From assembly GCA_029964075.1 (NCBI GenBank), contig CM057135.1, positions 19,370,863 to 19,434,862 on the forward strand: a stretch of 64,000 nt of DNA. Reading direction: 5' to 3'. Both the position numbers and the translations under genes were made by a program. Below, in pieces: positions 11,857 to 23,325 of this stretch. Origin of the DNA: Patiria pectinifera (lineage: Eukaryota; Echinodermata; Asteroidea; Valvatida; Asterinidae). Below the pieces are notes generated by a model that was not told the DNA's origin, made no database searches, and was given only the letters and a program-made list of their open reading frames with translations. Positions within the stretch are counted from its first letter, which is position 1, and each line of letters opens with the position of its first letter.

Positions 11857-12586
11857 GTGATGTGCAACTCACTGTGGTTTCTAACTAATCAGCATGCTAC
11901 TTTTCACACTGCGTCCCTACATAGCAGTGTATTGCCAGTTCCAGACATGTGGGATGATTTCCAAGGCTACAATGAAGTCAAACGCAAAAAGACTCAACAA
12001 CAGCAAATGACCCAAAGCGAACTCACTTCACATTACATGGCACTGTGTTCACTTACCACCCGTCCCAGCATGGACATGATTTGCAAACAAAAAGTTCAGG
12101 GAGCACATCAAGGAGTTGGCGGAATGTCTTGAAACGTACAGTGTTTACCTCAAGAAAAAAACTGTCACAAGCTGAAAAGGGACACACTTCCTCGTGTCCA
12201 CTAAGACAAGTGGAAAAAGACATATTTGTGTTTGAACGGAGAGGGGAGCGTAATATTCGTCAAGAATATGAGATCCTTAATGCAGCTATCAGTGAGAAGG
12301 ATGCTTGGGAGCCGCTGATATTCCAGGAAAGTAAGCATTTTAAGAAACCATTCAGCAATGCTGTAGAGCGCTCAAGATTTATTGACAAAGTACAGCTCCA
12401 ATCGCCAATCGCCATACTGAAGTACGTTCCTGGGGGGTCGCAGACCACCATACTCTATATTTGGAAGACAGAACCAGAAACACATAAAGACAATCAAACG
12501 AGCCGTACCGCCCGGATTATTGCTGAACTAAAACCAACTCTACTCGTGTTTCACACCAGGCAGATGCGGAGTGAATTCAAACAGAG
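11857..12586 (+). CDS. Third exon of the DDE-like gene, two frame changes
   Basis: Starts after CTCCAG at 11856 and ends at a GTATG donor after 12586. Frame 1 encodes a helical start and the Q-rich QQQQMTQSELTSHYMALCS. After the A5 run (12089-12093) the next frame gives FREHIKELAECLETYSVYLK, and after the A7 run (12155-12161) a third frame gives LSQAEKGHTSSC and IRQEYEILNAAISEKDAWEP. Each segment is plausible protein only in its own frame, so one reading frame has been split by two one-base indels in A-runs. Confidence 0.55.
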
Positions 12587-13822
12587 GTATGTCAAATATA
12601 AAATTAAAGCAATTTAATTTGCCAATTAAACATTTTACAGTAGTACAAGTGCTGAGTTCTCTCTCATCTCACAGGCTTGAGGCCTTGGGGCTAGCGACAT
12701 GGAGTCCGTATATCGGGTATTACTGGCGATGCGTCAGTACTGTTACATTGCACTTTTAATGTTTGATTCCTTTCTAATATGTGGGAAATGTCCAATTCAC
12801 ACTTTCCCCCTTTTTACTTTTTGCTTTCTCGTATTGAACAGATACGCACACTTGGCTCATCTTGGGGCAAGCGTTATGGACAGCATATATAGAGAGCTAA
12901 CAGGAGATTCATCAGCAGCTCAAAACGTCATTACACAACAGAGGATTCAAATTGCACTTGCAGGAGAAACGGACATTTTAACAGACCTAAGACATGCCAA
13001 CCCAGGTCACCCAACAACAAGTATGATGCATTTTGGGAGAAAATGCAGGAGGTTTTGAATGAGGTATGAACTACATGTACTTGCAAATAAGATATCAATT
13101 TAGTCCTAGTATGTGAAATAGACGTAAAACAACAAGGTCTTTCCATCTCCTCTTTGTCGTCTTTTGCTGTTTGTTAACATATTTGTATTCGCTTTCTTCT
13201 GTAGAACACAGCTGTGGATAAGCGGCGACATGGCCCACATGGAGTGACACACTTTGCACGGTGGTTGTCAGTGAAGGATCTGACGAATGAAGTCCTAACC
13301 AAACTACCAGAGGGCTATGCTGCGCCGTCAAAGACTTTGGTTCGGCTTCAATTCACCCCCAGAAATCCGTATGCCCACCATGCATTGTGTTTCACGTCAC
13401 GGTTCGCAGTGCAATACAAAATTCAGGTACTACTAAATACAGCACATTTTAGGCCAAAAAAAAAAGGTTGTCTCATATCCTCTGGCAGTTTCAAAATCAA
13501 ATGTAGTATGCGGTATTTTATTTAATTTTTTCATTTTACAATGTATTTTATTTTTCATTTTGGCAGGTATCTGGAATGTTCGTTCAGGGATTTTGTGTGT
13601 TGTTATCTACCCCTGACAGCACAATTTGCATGATGCAGTGTGCGTTACATCACATCTATAGATGAAACCAACTTAATAGAAGTTTTCATGAAATTATCTT
13701 ACAGGTGATACAAAATTTTAAAAAAGGATAGTTTTGTATTGCATTCATTCCTGACATGTTTTATAAATTGTATGGAATTTATTGTGTAACAATGTTGCAT
13801 TTAAATTAATCATCCTTTTCAG

Positions 13823-14459
13823 GTTAGGCAGTTGAGGACTTCACATCCTGATGCTCATTTTTGTGCAGCCCTCTTCAAGTACTTTAGAGCCAGAGCACTG
13901 CAACTGCGCGATTACACCGATGTCCTCTTCATGGATGACAAAACTAAAATTCCCATGGGAGAACCTGGACAGCCTGTCTCAACTGGAGTGCGGGGAAGAA
14001 AGTCAATCGCAACAACCAGTAGTACGCTAGGTGCTCTTGATCATGATGTATCTAGTAAGTCTTCACTGACATCATCTGTTCTTCTACATACAGCCATCCC
14101 TGAAAAATTGGAAGACTCTTGGTTTACGGGTAATGTCACCGTATTTGTCAGTGAAGCCGTTTTCGATACAGCGAACCCATACAGATGTGCAGCAATGCTT
14201 GTCAAAACAGTCAAAATCGGGGGAAAGCCAATCGTGTTCCGATACACAGACGGTGGGACAGAAAACCGCAACAATCTGATAAAAGTGCAACTTGGAATGA
14301 TTGCTGCCTTTCTTCTCCTGAACCTTGACTTCCTTGTCTTAGCCCGATGTGCACCAGGTCAGAGTTGGATGAACCCCGCAGAAAGAGTCATAGGGATTTT
14401 AAATTTAGCACTCCAAAACTGTGCTACTGAGAGGAAAGAAGCTTCAGAGGAAGTAGAGA
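13823..14459 (+). CDS. Catalytic-core-like exon with three acidic motifs
   Basis: One uninterrupted exon of 212 codons, acceptor TTTTCAG at 13822 and donor GTAAGT at 14460. Motifs in order: RTSHPDAHFCAALFKYFRA, then YTDVLFMDDKTKI (first acidic site), HDVSSKSS, then FRYTDGGTENRNN (second), and ARCAPGQSWMNPAERVIGIL (third, glutamate in NPAER). The second Asp and last Glu are 43 residues apart. A strand-Asp, strand-Asp, helix-Glu order with NPxE fits DDE transposases such as the IS630/mariner group. The family assignment is my inference; the exon itself is well supported. Confidence 0.7.
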
Positions 14460-14884
14460 GTAAGTAGTACTTTCACATACATGGTTCATGTCATTTTAAA
14501 AATGTCTAGAAATTAAGTTCTGATAAATGCAGATGAATATTTCAATATATCAGATCTACATGTTTCTTTCTCCTTTTTTTTCTTTTTCATTTCTGTAGAA
14601 CGACTCAAGAAATGCAATTCCATGGCAGCCATGACGACTTCAAAGATGCATGGAAGGAGTCTGTTGGTGATATACTGGAAACTATTTCAGAGCGCTATAG
14701 TAGGGTCAAGCTGAAGGAGCAACCTGTAAGAACTTATTTATCTCATGTTGATGAAAAATGTTTACCCTTTTAAATACAATGTTTTGATTTGACTGGGAAA
14801 AATCATACTTAATGCAGAATACAATGTAAAAAAAACATACTTCACTAACATCTGAAATATTTGTGGTATTTAATTTCCATCCAA

Positions 14885-14943
14885 TAATGCCTCTCCCTAC
14901 AGTGCTTCTCCATCCACTTCATGAGCGGTTTATTTTTCTTAGC
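14885..14943. repeat. Antisense copy of exon segment 15,199-15,257 within the preceding intron
   Basis: The intron sequence from TAATGCCTCTCCCTACAG to TTTTTCTTAGC is the exact reverse complement of about 59 bases of the exon 15097-15267 (the stretch encoding KKNKPLMKWMEKHCRERHY). The two are about 255 bp apart, so the pre-mRNA could form a long hairpin covering coding sequence. Confidence 0.85.
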
Positions 14944-15801
14944 ATGAATATGCCTTCATGTTTCCAAACTGAAGGTTGATTTGGATTACTTTTTCACCAA
15001 CATGCAGCTTTGCCATGAGACCAGCAGGTACTAGTGTTGGAATTTATAATGTGAATAAATGCACACAGAAATTAAAGTACTATTTTTATTTTACAGTTCA
15101 AGGTCAACCCCCCTGTAAGTGACTTGCTGAGAGACGAAGTAAAAACTACCATAACAGAGAAGTTTCCAGGCCTTCAAACAGAAACAACCAAGGAACAGGC
15201 TAAGAAAAATAAACCGCTCATGAAGTGGATGGAGAAGCACTGTAGGGAGAGGCATTACTGTTTTCAGGTATGAATGTTGCTTTTACAGATCAAAAACAAT
15301 ATGTACATTCAGATCGAATATGTGGTACCACAGCCCCCTGCAAAAAAAATTATAAATGCTAAATAAAACTAAAACGGAATTTAAAAAGAAAATTGGTAAA
15401 TCCAGTGTTGACTATAAATTGAAGGTATTTTGCATTTACATTTCTCAGGTGGCTAAGTGTGATGACGTTACCTGCTGCACAAAGCCCGCCCTGGACAGCA
15501 ACTACCGACAGTGGCTTCCAGATCCAGTCCTGGATGGCCACGGTGGGCACTACTTGCCACTGGAAACCACTCTAGGGACCAACACAACTGATGAAGATAG
15601 ACCTTCAATGAAGCCGTCTCATAAGAAATCTGGCGCCAACACCTCCATATTGGATTACTTTCTTCTTGAAGAGCAGGTATGTGCCTAAGCCATTGAAGTT
15701 CTGAATGCACCAATTGTGTGTGTGGCCAATTAACAGGAAAGGAAATTTGTACATGCTTTTTGCAATTATCACTTTTTGGGCAATCTATTTTTTTTCCTAA
15801 G

Positions 15802-16185
15802 GAGCAACAGAAGAAAAATACAAGCCTCTTCACGCAACAACATGCCCGTGGATTGATTGAATGTGTGGAATGTGGTAAACAACGTGTGTACTACGCTAAG
15901 ACAACTACCAGCAATCGGCAGCAGGTGGAATTAGCAATCCAGATGTCACAATATGAGTTCTCCTGTGGCTCCCCCCTGATCCATCCTGAGCATCCGTTTG
16001 CACCTCAGATTCAAACCCGGCATGCTCTGACCTGTGGAGACATCCTTGAAGTAGCTTTCAACAAACTAGGCCGAATCGACGTCTGTGCTTTATGTGGAAC
16101 ATCAGGTGGCGTGGTTGACCCAGAGCTAAAAACCAAATTCACAACAGTGTTGCCACTTTGTGCCACCTGCAAGGGTAAGGGTTAG
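15802..16185 (+). CDS. Last exon with zinc-ribbon-like Cys pairs
   Basis: Acceptor CCTAAG at 15801, stop TAG at 16183-16185. Paired cysteines occur as CVECGK near the start, a single Cys in SCGSP, a Cys in LTCGDIL, then CALCGTSGG and, at the end, VLPLCATCKGKG. Four Cys pairs or singles of this type suggest one or two zinc-binding ribbons. The previous exon (15449-15676) joins in phase. Confidence 0.65.
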   Translation, partial: EQQKKNTSLFTQQHARGLIECVECGKQRVYYAKTTTSNRQQVELAIQMSQYEFSCGSPLIHPEHPFAPQIQTRHALTCGDILEVAFNKLGRIDVCALCGTSGGVVDPELKTKFTTVLPLCATCKGKG

Positions 16186-17625
16186 AAACCCGCCTGCTGC
16201 AGGCCATTTGGAAAGAAACCGTGAGATTGAACAGAACAGTGAGTGAATCTAGGTGCCAGTGTTTTGCTTTCTGAGTTCTTAAGGTGAAATTTCAAGGCTA
16301 TAAAAGTGCCTTTTGAAAGTGTTTTATTTGGTATCTTAAGCCGGAGAAGCAGTGACGCAACAGGAAATATTCCATAGGACATCTACTGGGCTTATGCATG
16401 CCTGTGTTTGTTCAGTACAATGTTGTACAAAAAAAATAAAATAAAAGACAACTCACCTGATACCGTCCAATGTGTGTTTCTTGTTTTGTTTAAACAGGTT
16501 GTATTTGAGAAGTCATGACTCGGAAGGGTATTTGATAAATCGACAGAATCTTTTGATAGATTCCATGTCAATTACCCATCTCAGGCAACCAACTTGGATT
16601 TGGCTGAAATTCATGTAGTGTCTCATCGCTCACAAGAAACAAAACACCATCAAAATAAAGTGTTTTGTTGATTCAAATTCTCAATGGTGACCTTTCATCC
16701 AGGTAAAATAGAAGATTTGTGTGAGTAAAACACTAGGTAAATTACAGCCATTCAAGGATCAATGGTATTAGTGACCACGACTACTTGAGCAATATCAAAA
16801 GTATTAAGGGATAAAAATTATCTCTAATTGTAAAGCTGTGCTTTTGGTATTTTTTAATAAAACAACTTATTTAATATTTTGGGTTTGAAAGTGACATGCA
16901 GGTTTGTTTATACACACTTGGCAGGTTTTATTTCTAACAAGCATAAACTGATATACACCGCAAGTTATTGCTCAAATAGTTTCGGACCTTTTTGTTAGTG
17001 TGTTAGGGGCAGGCCCTGTGTGGTCCTTTGACATCAGACTACATACGCTGTAGTCTCATGACAAAACTCACACAAAGTTCATCAGGTGGTTGCACAAGAC
17101 CTATATGCCAACACAACATCATGGCTTAATCAACATGGAATTCCAGTATGCAGAACAGTGAAGGGTCCTATTGGACCAATTCAAAAGAGCAGAAGAGTTA
17201 TTAATGTGTTCAAAGAAAACCATGTCAATTTGAAATCTTTTGAAATGAAATGCAAATAGCATTTAAAACAACGAAAATGTTCAAAACAACAAATAATACA
17301 ACAGTAAACTTGCATCATGGATTTTTAAAAATGCAAAACAACTTGTTTTACTTCCCTGCCTACCCTTATTTTTCCAGGTGTGATTCTGGAAACAAAACTT
17401 AAGTTGAATCATGGATCAAATTTTTTTTTCCAAAATAATTTTTTTTTCCTACCTACCTACCCAATTTTTTTTTCAGAATGTAACCGGAAATAAACATTTA
17501 ATTTTGCATGGCCTACCTATTATAAAGTGCTGTATATGACATCTGTTGACTTTTTAGGCACTCACTGTCAAAAATGTTAGTCATTGTCAAACGTGCTGGT
17601 GATAAATAAAAATAACAATAATAAA
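16186..17625. other. Spacer between DDE-like gene and Helitron-like element
   Basis: No gene is supported. AATAAA occurs at 16,434 and several places downstream and could serve as polyadenylation signal for the plus-strand gene. T-runs and CCTACCTACC blocks lie at 17,400-17,470, and the inverted copy of the 28-bp repeat lies at 17,480-17,507. Confidence 0.4.
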
Positions 17626-18893
17626 CTAGAAATGTGTTCGTGGACAAACACTGAGCTGTTTCGACCGTTTTATGAATGAACAAAATATTAAAATTTGAAA
17701 AATTCATAAAAAATCAGACGATGACGTCATGATGACATCACTTCAGATGCTTTTATCTATACTTACCTACCCACCAAGTTTCATAACGATCGGACATACC
17801 CTTATATGTGAATCACAAAACACGTTTTTGATGACATCATGATGACGTCACACATTTTATGAAATTTTGTGCATCCATCTTTCACCTATCAAACATGTTA
17901 AAAAAAGAATTTTGAATTTACCATATTCCATTGATGAGATTTGAGTAAAAGGTCCAAAAATTGCATAATTTACATAAAATCACATGATGACGTCATCGTG
18001 ACGTCACTGCAATTTTTGTCTATAACACGTCCGGGAATACTTGCATACCAAGTTTGAACCCAATTGGACCTCCGGTTTTGTAGATCAAGGGTCTTAAAGT
18101 ATGCACCTTTAGGATGACGTCATGTGACACGTGATGACGTCATGATGATGTCATGATTCGGCATACATCTTAAGATGGTTGTTTAAGTGTGTGCCAGGTT
18201 TGAAGTTGATCGGACCATATTTTATATAATTTTTGCAAAATTTGAAGAAAATATTAAAATTTGAAAAATTCATAAAAAATCAGATGATGATGTCATGATG
18301 ACGTCACTTCAGATTTCGAATGCTGTTATCTATACCTACCTACCCAACAAGTTTCATAAAGATCGGACATACCCTTATATGTAAATAAAAAAATCACGTT
18401 TTTGATGACGACATGATGACGTCTCACATTTTATGAAATTGTGTGCATCTATCTATGACCTAACCTGTTACAAAAATAATTTGAGTAAATATGAGTAAAA
18501 GGTCCAAAAATTGAATAATTTATATAAAATCACACGATAACGTCATCATGACGTCACTGCAATTTTCGTCTATAACACGTCCCGGAATACTTGCATACCA
18601 AGTTTGAACCAAATCGGACTTCCGGTTCTGTAGATATAGGGCCTTAAAGTATGCTCTTTAAGGATGACGTCACGTGACACGTGATGACGTCATGATGACG
18701 AAAAGTTTCGGCATACATCTTCAGATGATAGTCTATCTGTGTGCCAGGTTTGAAGTCGATCATATTTGAAAAAAGGCAAAAGTGACTTGTAGAACAAAAA
18801 CACGTGTTATCCTATAAGAAAAAAAAGTGGGGGAAAAAAGGAGGGAAAAAAACAAAAAACAAGAGATGTTTCGGCGTGTACACCGAAACAACT
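17626..18893 (-). mobile_element. Helitron/HINE-like non-autonomous element, minus strand
   Basis: On the minus strand the 3' end is a hairpin GTGTTTGT-CC-ACGAACAC followed by ATTT and CTAG, then T, the classic Helitron 3' terminus (hairpin just before CTRR, insertion before T). The 5' side (18,866-18,893) carries the TTTCGGTGTACACGCCGAAA hairpin seen at the other copies near 47 kb. The body consists of two degenerate units of about 560 bp (17,700-18,245 and 18,275-18,770), both rich in GATGACGTCATGATGACGTCA. No coding sequence is seen. Confidence 0.7.
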
Positions 18894-19907
18894 AAAAAAG
18901 CACTGACAAAGAAAATTTGAAGTAATTAAGTATTCCATTTTATCATTCAGGTCATGCATTTCGATATTTTTATCCCATCCAGGAAACTATGTTTTAAGGG
19001 TAACCAAAGGTTTCTACCTTTCCTGTAGGCAGGGAGAGGGAAAGGATCTTGCAGTTGAGTAGCTTTAATGCACAACACTTCATACACCTGAAACTCTGAT
19101 GCCATCTGGTACATGCCCATATGAAAATCAAAATGCCCATCTTGGACTTTATCAACAACATAGACTGATGCACCTGCCTTTACAGCTATATTTAGAATAC
19201 AACCAAACATGATTCCAATGTCACTTGGTGCGACTGCTACAAACAGCCCTTTTCTGAAGTCTGTTCCATTGAATGTTACCTGATCACTGACAACTGAATT
19301 GCCCGAATGCAAGCCCAGCTTCCGCAAGGAAGATTCAATACCGACTGAGTACAAATTTGGATGCAGAACAATTGCCTTTTCTGTTCTCACTGAAGACGGC
19401 AACAATGAGCCACTGCCAAGGTAGACCTGAAGGAGCTGATGCCTTTCGCTGAGTGTTTTAGTTACATTTTTGTAGTTTTGGCAGTCCACATTCTCATGAG
19501 AGGTCCAAAGCTATGTATTAGTTCAGGATAGTGGGCCAAGAAATAATGTTAAGGTCGAAGCCTGCACCCAGGAAATCTCTTTTTTCTTTCCTCTAGGTAC
19601 TCCTCTAATATCACTTTCACAGCCAGTTGTCCCTCTTCAATCCGAGGAGCACATATCAGCTCAGTAATGAGTCGAAGTTGTAAGCAAAGACCCCAAACAC
19701 GATCATCTATTGGAATTTGGTCAGCTACAAAGAGTGGCAGAAGGCGCAGCATACACCAATTCTGAACTGCATGGCCTCCATGGGACTTTCCTTTATCATT
19801 AACTTCAGGAGGTTTGTTGCTGGCATCTGTGCCTAAGCACTGAAACTTTCTTATTCTCACATTCAGAACTTCATATGTGAACCATTGCTTGGTTTGTATG
19901 AAATACT

Positions 19908-20470
19908 CAGTGTTGTAGTCGAGTCCTCCTCATCCGAGTCCGAGTCTGAGTCCGAGTCCTTGATCAAAGGACTCGAGTCTGAGTCCGAGTCCTTGTCAAT
20001 TTTTGATGTCCGAGTCCGAGTCCGAGTCCGAGTCCTTGAAAAAAGGACTCGAGTCCGAGTCCGAGTCCTTATGTATCATCGGCAAGCAACTGAATAACTG
20101 ATGAATCGATTTATTTGGTGGGCAATTGGCTAGGTTAGGTTGGAATGAATCAATTGATCATTGATCAATCGGCAAGTTATTTTTGCGAGCGGCAGAACTG
20201 CGGAATTTGGTTCCACAGCAAAACCAAATCAAGCTGAAAGACATAAAATAATTGAAATAAAACACCTAAAAAAGACCCGATTTTGCCGGACTCGAGCCGG
20301 ACTCGAAGCCGAGTCCTCGAGTCCTTGGGATCCGAGTCCGAGTCCGAGTCCTTGAGCAAAGGACTCGAGTCCAAGTCCGAGTCCTTGAAAACCGGACTCG
20401 AGTCCGGACTCGAGTCCGGACTCGAGTCCGGACTCGAGTCCGAGTCCCGAGTCCGAGTCCTACAACACTG
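19908..20470. mobile_element. hAT-type MITE carrying a GAGTCC hexamer satellite
   Basis: The ends are CAGTGTTGTAG and CTACAACACTG, perfect 11-bp terminal inverted repeats of hAT type, and an exact 8-bp duplication GAAATACT flanks both sides (19,900-19,907 and 20,471-20,478). The 563-bp element contains two blocks of tandem (GAGTCC)n, each against its own end, around a short unique centre. It lies inside the coding region of transposase copy A, splitting it between VALYLQYF and YFIQTKQWF. Acidic or Arg/Val open frames across it are repeat artefacts. Confidence 0.9.
19920..20463. repeat. (GAGTCC)n / (GGACTC)n hexamer satellite, two blocks
   Basis: Blocks at 19,920-20,068 and 20,287-20,463 are built of TCCGAG/GAGTCC hexamers with CTCGAG junctions. 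Because 6 is a multiple of 3 the blocks are open in several frames (Ser-Glu, Arg-Val or Ser-Asp dipeptides), none of which should be called a gene. Confidence 0.9.
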
Positions 20471-22363
20471 GAAATACTGTAAGTAGAGTGCTACATCATA
20501 TGTAACCACACCTTCAATTACTTAAGTCGTGTCCCAAACATGGTGGAAGGCCGGGAGAGCAGACATGGAATTGGCTCAGTGAATTAAAAATCGAGTCAAA
20601 CTTTATTCCCTCATGATTATTTACTGCAGTGTCTGCATTTTGATCAAGGAACTGGATTGCATCATCATACCTTTCCTTGGTTCGTGCTTCACCACATTCA
20701 AAACCCCTGCCGAGTGAAACTGTGCAATGCTTATACAGCAGTATCTACAAAAGTACCTGGTAGTGCTACAATTTTCATTGAAACCTCCTATAGCGTGAGA
20801 ACCCAAATTGCCTCCTGTGATGGCTACAACACAACCCCTAAAATTACCCAAAGCTGAATATATTCCTTCTGTTTCAACATCATTTAGGTCTTTCACCAAT
20901 TGTCTAAATATCTGCTCTTGACCAAACTTCTTGAAATCTTTTTCTTTACAAAGAAGAACAAGTTGCATGTGGTTCACTGAGGATCTCAAGTGCGCGTGGA
21001 TGTTTCCCAAAGAAAATACACCGCCAGGATTTATGTTTCTTTTTACTTGATCCCAGTGGATTGACCACCTCAAATGCATGTTGGAAAAGTAGTATCTTTA
21101 ATGAGTTATTTGCAGTTTCGAACAACTTTTTCTTTTGAAAACACTGCCATCCTTATAGTCACATAATACTGTTGTGTCAGTGCCATTAGAAGCATTAAAA
21201 CACTGCAAATTTTGCTGGACTGAAGGGTCTTCCAGCATGGTTTTCAGTGTTTCTATCATTGGTACATAGTGAAAGCAAATGGGTTTATGCTTGCTATCTT
21301 TGCCCAGGCATACTGACACAGGACTGATATACTTGCACTCGTTTTGGTAGTACATTTTTCATCTGTGACAAGTTCTTAAGCAACCTAACTCACTATCTAC
21401 TGCTGTTTTCCAACAATCGCTCATATGTAGTTGATTAAGGATGCTTCTAATACTACTTGCAGCAACACCTTCTTCTTCCAACCTCTTTTGTAAAACAGAA
21501 CAATATGACTCCATTGCCATGGTATGCATATTGTCCATTTCCTCTGTTATAAGCTGAATTGTTCTTTCAGGAACATGAAGTTGGTCTTGCAATCTCAACA
21601 GAAAGAGTGCCACATTGTTTATGAAACTGTCAGTGTCAGCAGAAACCACATCAGCTTCACTATCATCGTCATTACTTAAGCCTATGTGACCAGCATCCTC
21701 GTGTTCAGAGCACGGTGACATATCCTGCTTTGTTCTTTCTCTGTGATTGTTTTTATGTTGATTGATTACAAAGATGCATCCACTGTTTCAACCTAAATAA
21801 TCAGAAGAGATATTTTGCGCTGACCAGTCTCTATGATTTCGTGAAAATATGTGCAACAAAAGTTGACTTGTTCAGAAACAACTTGTTGCAAGAAAGGAAG
21901 GGACATTCGACCTGTACAGAAGAATCAATATGTTGTTTCATGTGTTTTATCAGAGCACTGATGTCACTGTACTGTTGCTGGCAAATTCTGATTTTACATT
22001 TGACAGAAACGACATCAGTGTTTTTCAGTCGAGCTGGATTATCTTTCCGATATTGATTATGACTCCGAGTAACGTGGCTGTTGAATGAACCATATGAAGC
22101 AAATGACTGGGGGCATCCAGGAACACCGCATGGAAATCGAAAGTTGTGCACATTTCTATGAATGCGATTATGCATGGAATATGCTTTCAAAGAGGACGTG
22201 GAATGCTTGCAAACCTGGCAAATGTACATTTTTCCTACACCTGAAGCCAGTCCTGTCAAAACTGAAGCCCGAATCAGTTACCCTATCCCCCTACACGTAC
22301 GTTCACGTTATAGGCCTAGGACCTATTTGGGTAAATCCTATGCTAGACTAATTCTACATCATG

Positions 22364-22812
22364 TTAACCCTAAAGGGGCCGGGTTATTTTGACCATCTCT
22401 CAGCCGGGGGGGGGGGGGGATTCCGCCCCCCTAAGATCTCAGCCATCGAGTGACGAAAAATTTGGAAACTCAGCACATGCATAGAGCAACTCTTCCTAAA
22501 TATACCCAAGAAATTTCATGACTATAGATCAAAGGGTTTTGGAATAATGGCTAATTAATTATTCATATGTGCGAATGGCAATTCTGCTCTGTGTACACGA
22601 CGTATATGCGAAAATTCAGTTTTTACCGGAAAATTTTTCGCTACGCGGCAACCCGTGGTCCGATTTTTATGTTTTTGGTATCAAAAGATGCGCAAAGCTC
22701 GAGGCTAAAAATTCATAACAGATTGGGTCGCGAAATTTTTTTTTTTTTAGAGGCTATCACGGAAAATGTTCAGGGGGGGGCGGATTCCGCCCCCCGGCCC
22801 TTTTAGGGTTAA
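22364..22812. mobile_element. piggyBac-like MITE, TTAA target site
   Basis: Ends TTAACCCTAAAGGGGCCGGG and, inverted, CCCGGCCCTTTTAGGGTTAA. TTAA at both ends and a TIR starting CCCT are typical of piggyBac elements. Subterminal copies of GGGATTCCGCCCCCC occur at both sides after a G-run. It is 449 bp including TTAA, without coding sequence, just upstream of transposase copy A. Confidence 0.75.
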
Positions 22813-23325
22813 AAGTATCGCTGATGTAGGCCTAACGCCTAGGCCTCCAACAAAATTATGTAGACCTAAGCACAAAACGTACGTATGGTCATGTCGTAAC
22901 GGCACAGCGTGAGCAGACTTAACATGATTAGACCTAATGCAGAATCAGAGTAGGCCTAGGCCTAGACCAAGTACAGACTAGCCCTAACGTTAGCTAGACC
23001 CATGTATCTACATGTCTACGTTACGTTATAATGTAATACTAGTTAAAACGCACAGTATACCACCTTCCTCGTGAAATCTTACCTTTTAAATTGTAATCTG
23101 AAACAGAATTCTGGACGGCCTTGATCGAGGCGCTGATGATGATGGCGACCACCAACACTGTCACGTGTCAGTCTCACGTGTGTGTGTTCCGTTTACGTTA
23201 CACGCCCGACGTCATTGGCCGTCGCTTGTATATAAGCACCGCCGGCACGGTCCGGCCACGCTGCCTAGCACTAGCCTAAACACGTACACGTACATGCACA
23301 GACACGCGGATGCATGCACAGACAC
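22813..23325. promoter_or_regulatory. Candidate plus-strand promoter with TATATAAG near 23,230
   Basis: CACGTG/TCACGTGT boxes (about 23,161-23,180), GACGTCATTGG (CRE-like plus inverted CCAAT, about 23,210) and TATATAAG (about 23,230) stand in the spacing of a Pol II core promoter reading rightwards into the left arm of the foldback at 23,326. No coding exon follows. The rest of the stretch shows no gene. Confidence 0.4.

Larger units (their letters stand above)
9776..16185 (+). pseudogene. Multi-exon DDE/RNase H-like gene with C-terminal Cys cluster, frameshifted
   Basis: Predicted exons: 9776-10144, 11551-11701, 11857-12586, 12675-12732, 12842-13063, 13205-13426, 13823-14459, 14599-14725, 15097-15267, 15449-15676 and 15802-16185. 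Nearly all end at GTAAGT-like or GTATG-like donors and start after polypyrimidine-AG. The order is: N-terminal region, a helical middle, a core with three acidic sites (FMDDK, YTDGG, MNPAER), and a Cys-rich end. I recall this as a large uncharacterised family of marine invertebrates. The acidic pattern resembles a DDE transposase or RNase H fold, but that is inference. Frame breaks: the G8 run at 9905-9912, A-runs at 12089-12093 and 12155-12161, about 13020, and about 14625. The start ATG at 9776 lies in good context (AAAATGG). It is either a decayed gene or a real gene with assembly indels. Confidence 0.6.
18947..22259 (-). pseudogene. C2H2 zinc-finger / DDE-like transposase, copy A, decayed
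   Basis: From the N-terminus: C2H2 fingers at 22,259-21,831 (MYICQVCKHSTSSL, FPCGVPGCPQSFASYGSFNS); an acidic, helical region at 21,721-21,359; a segment at 21,355-20,621 with TGGNLGSHAIGGF and RYFCRYC; then GLPPCLGHDL near 20,540; GHAVQNWCMLRLLPLFV at 19,860-19,549; AHYPELIHSFGPLM; and a C-terminus ending at 18,947. Relatives copy B and copy C lie in this window. The family resembles CACTA/EnSpm-type transposases to me, but the superfamily is not certain. Damage: the likely catalytic Asp of GDNLG is Gly here, a stop lies after GCRLRP, about 13 residues are missing after FGPLMRMWT, there are several frame changes, and a hAT MITE inserted at 19,908-20,470. Non-functional. Confidence 0.65.

Noticed and set aside
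14041..14290. Minus-strand frames of 77 and 68 codons
   Set aside because: Shadows of the core DDE-like exon.
19885..20509. Ser-Glu, Ser-Asp and Arg-Val-rich open frames
   Set aside because: Hexamer satellite artefacts inside the hAT MITE.
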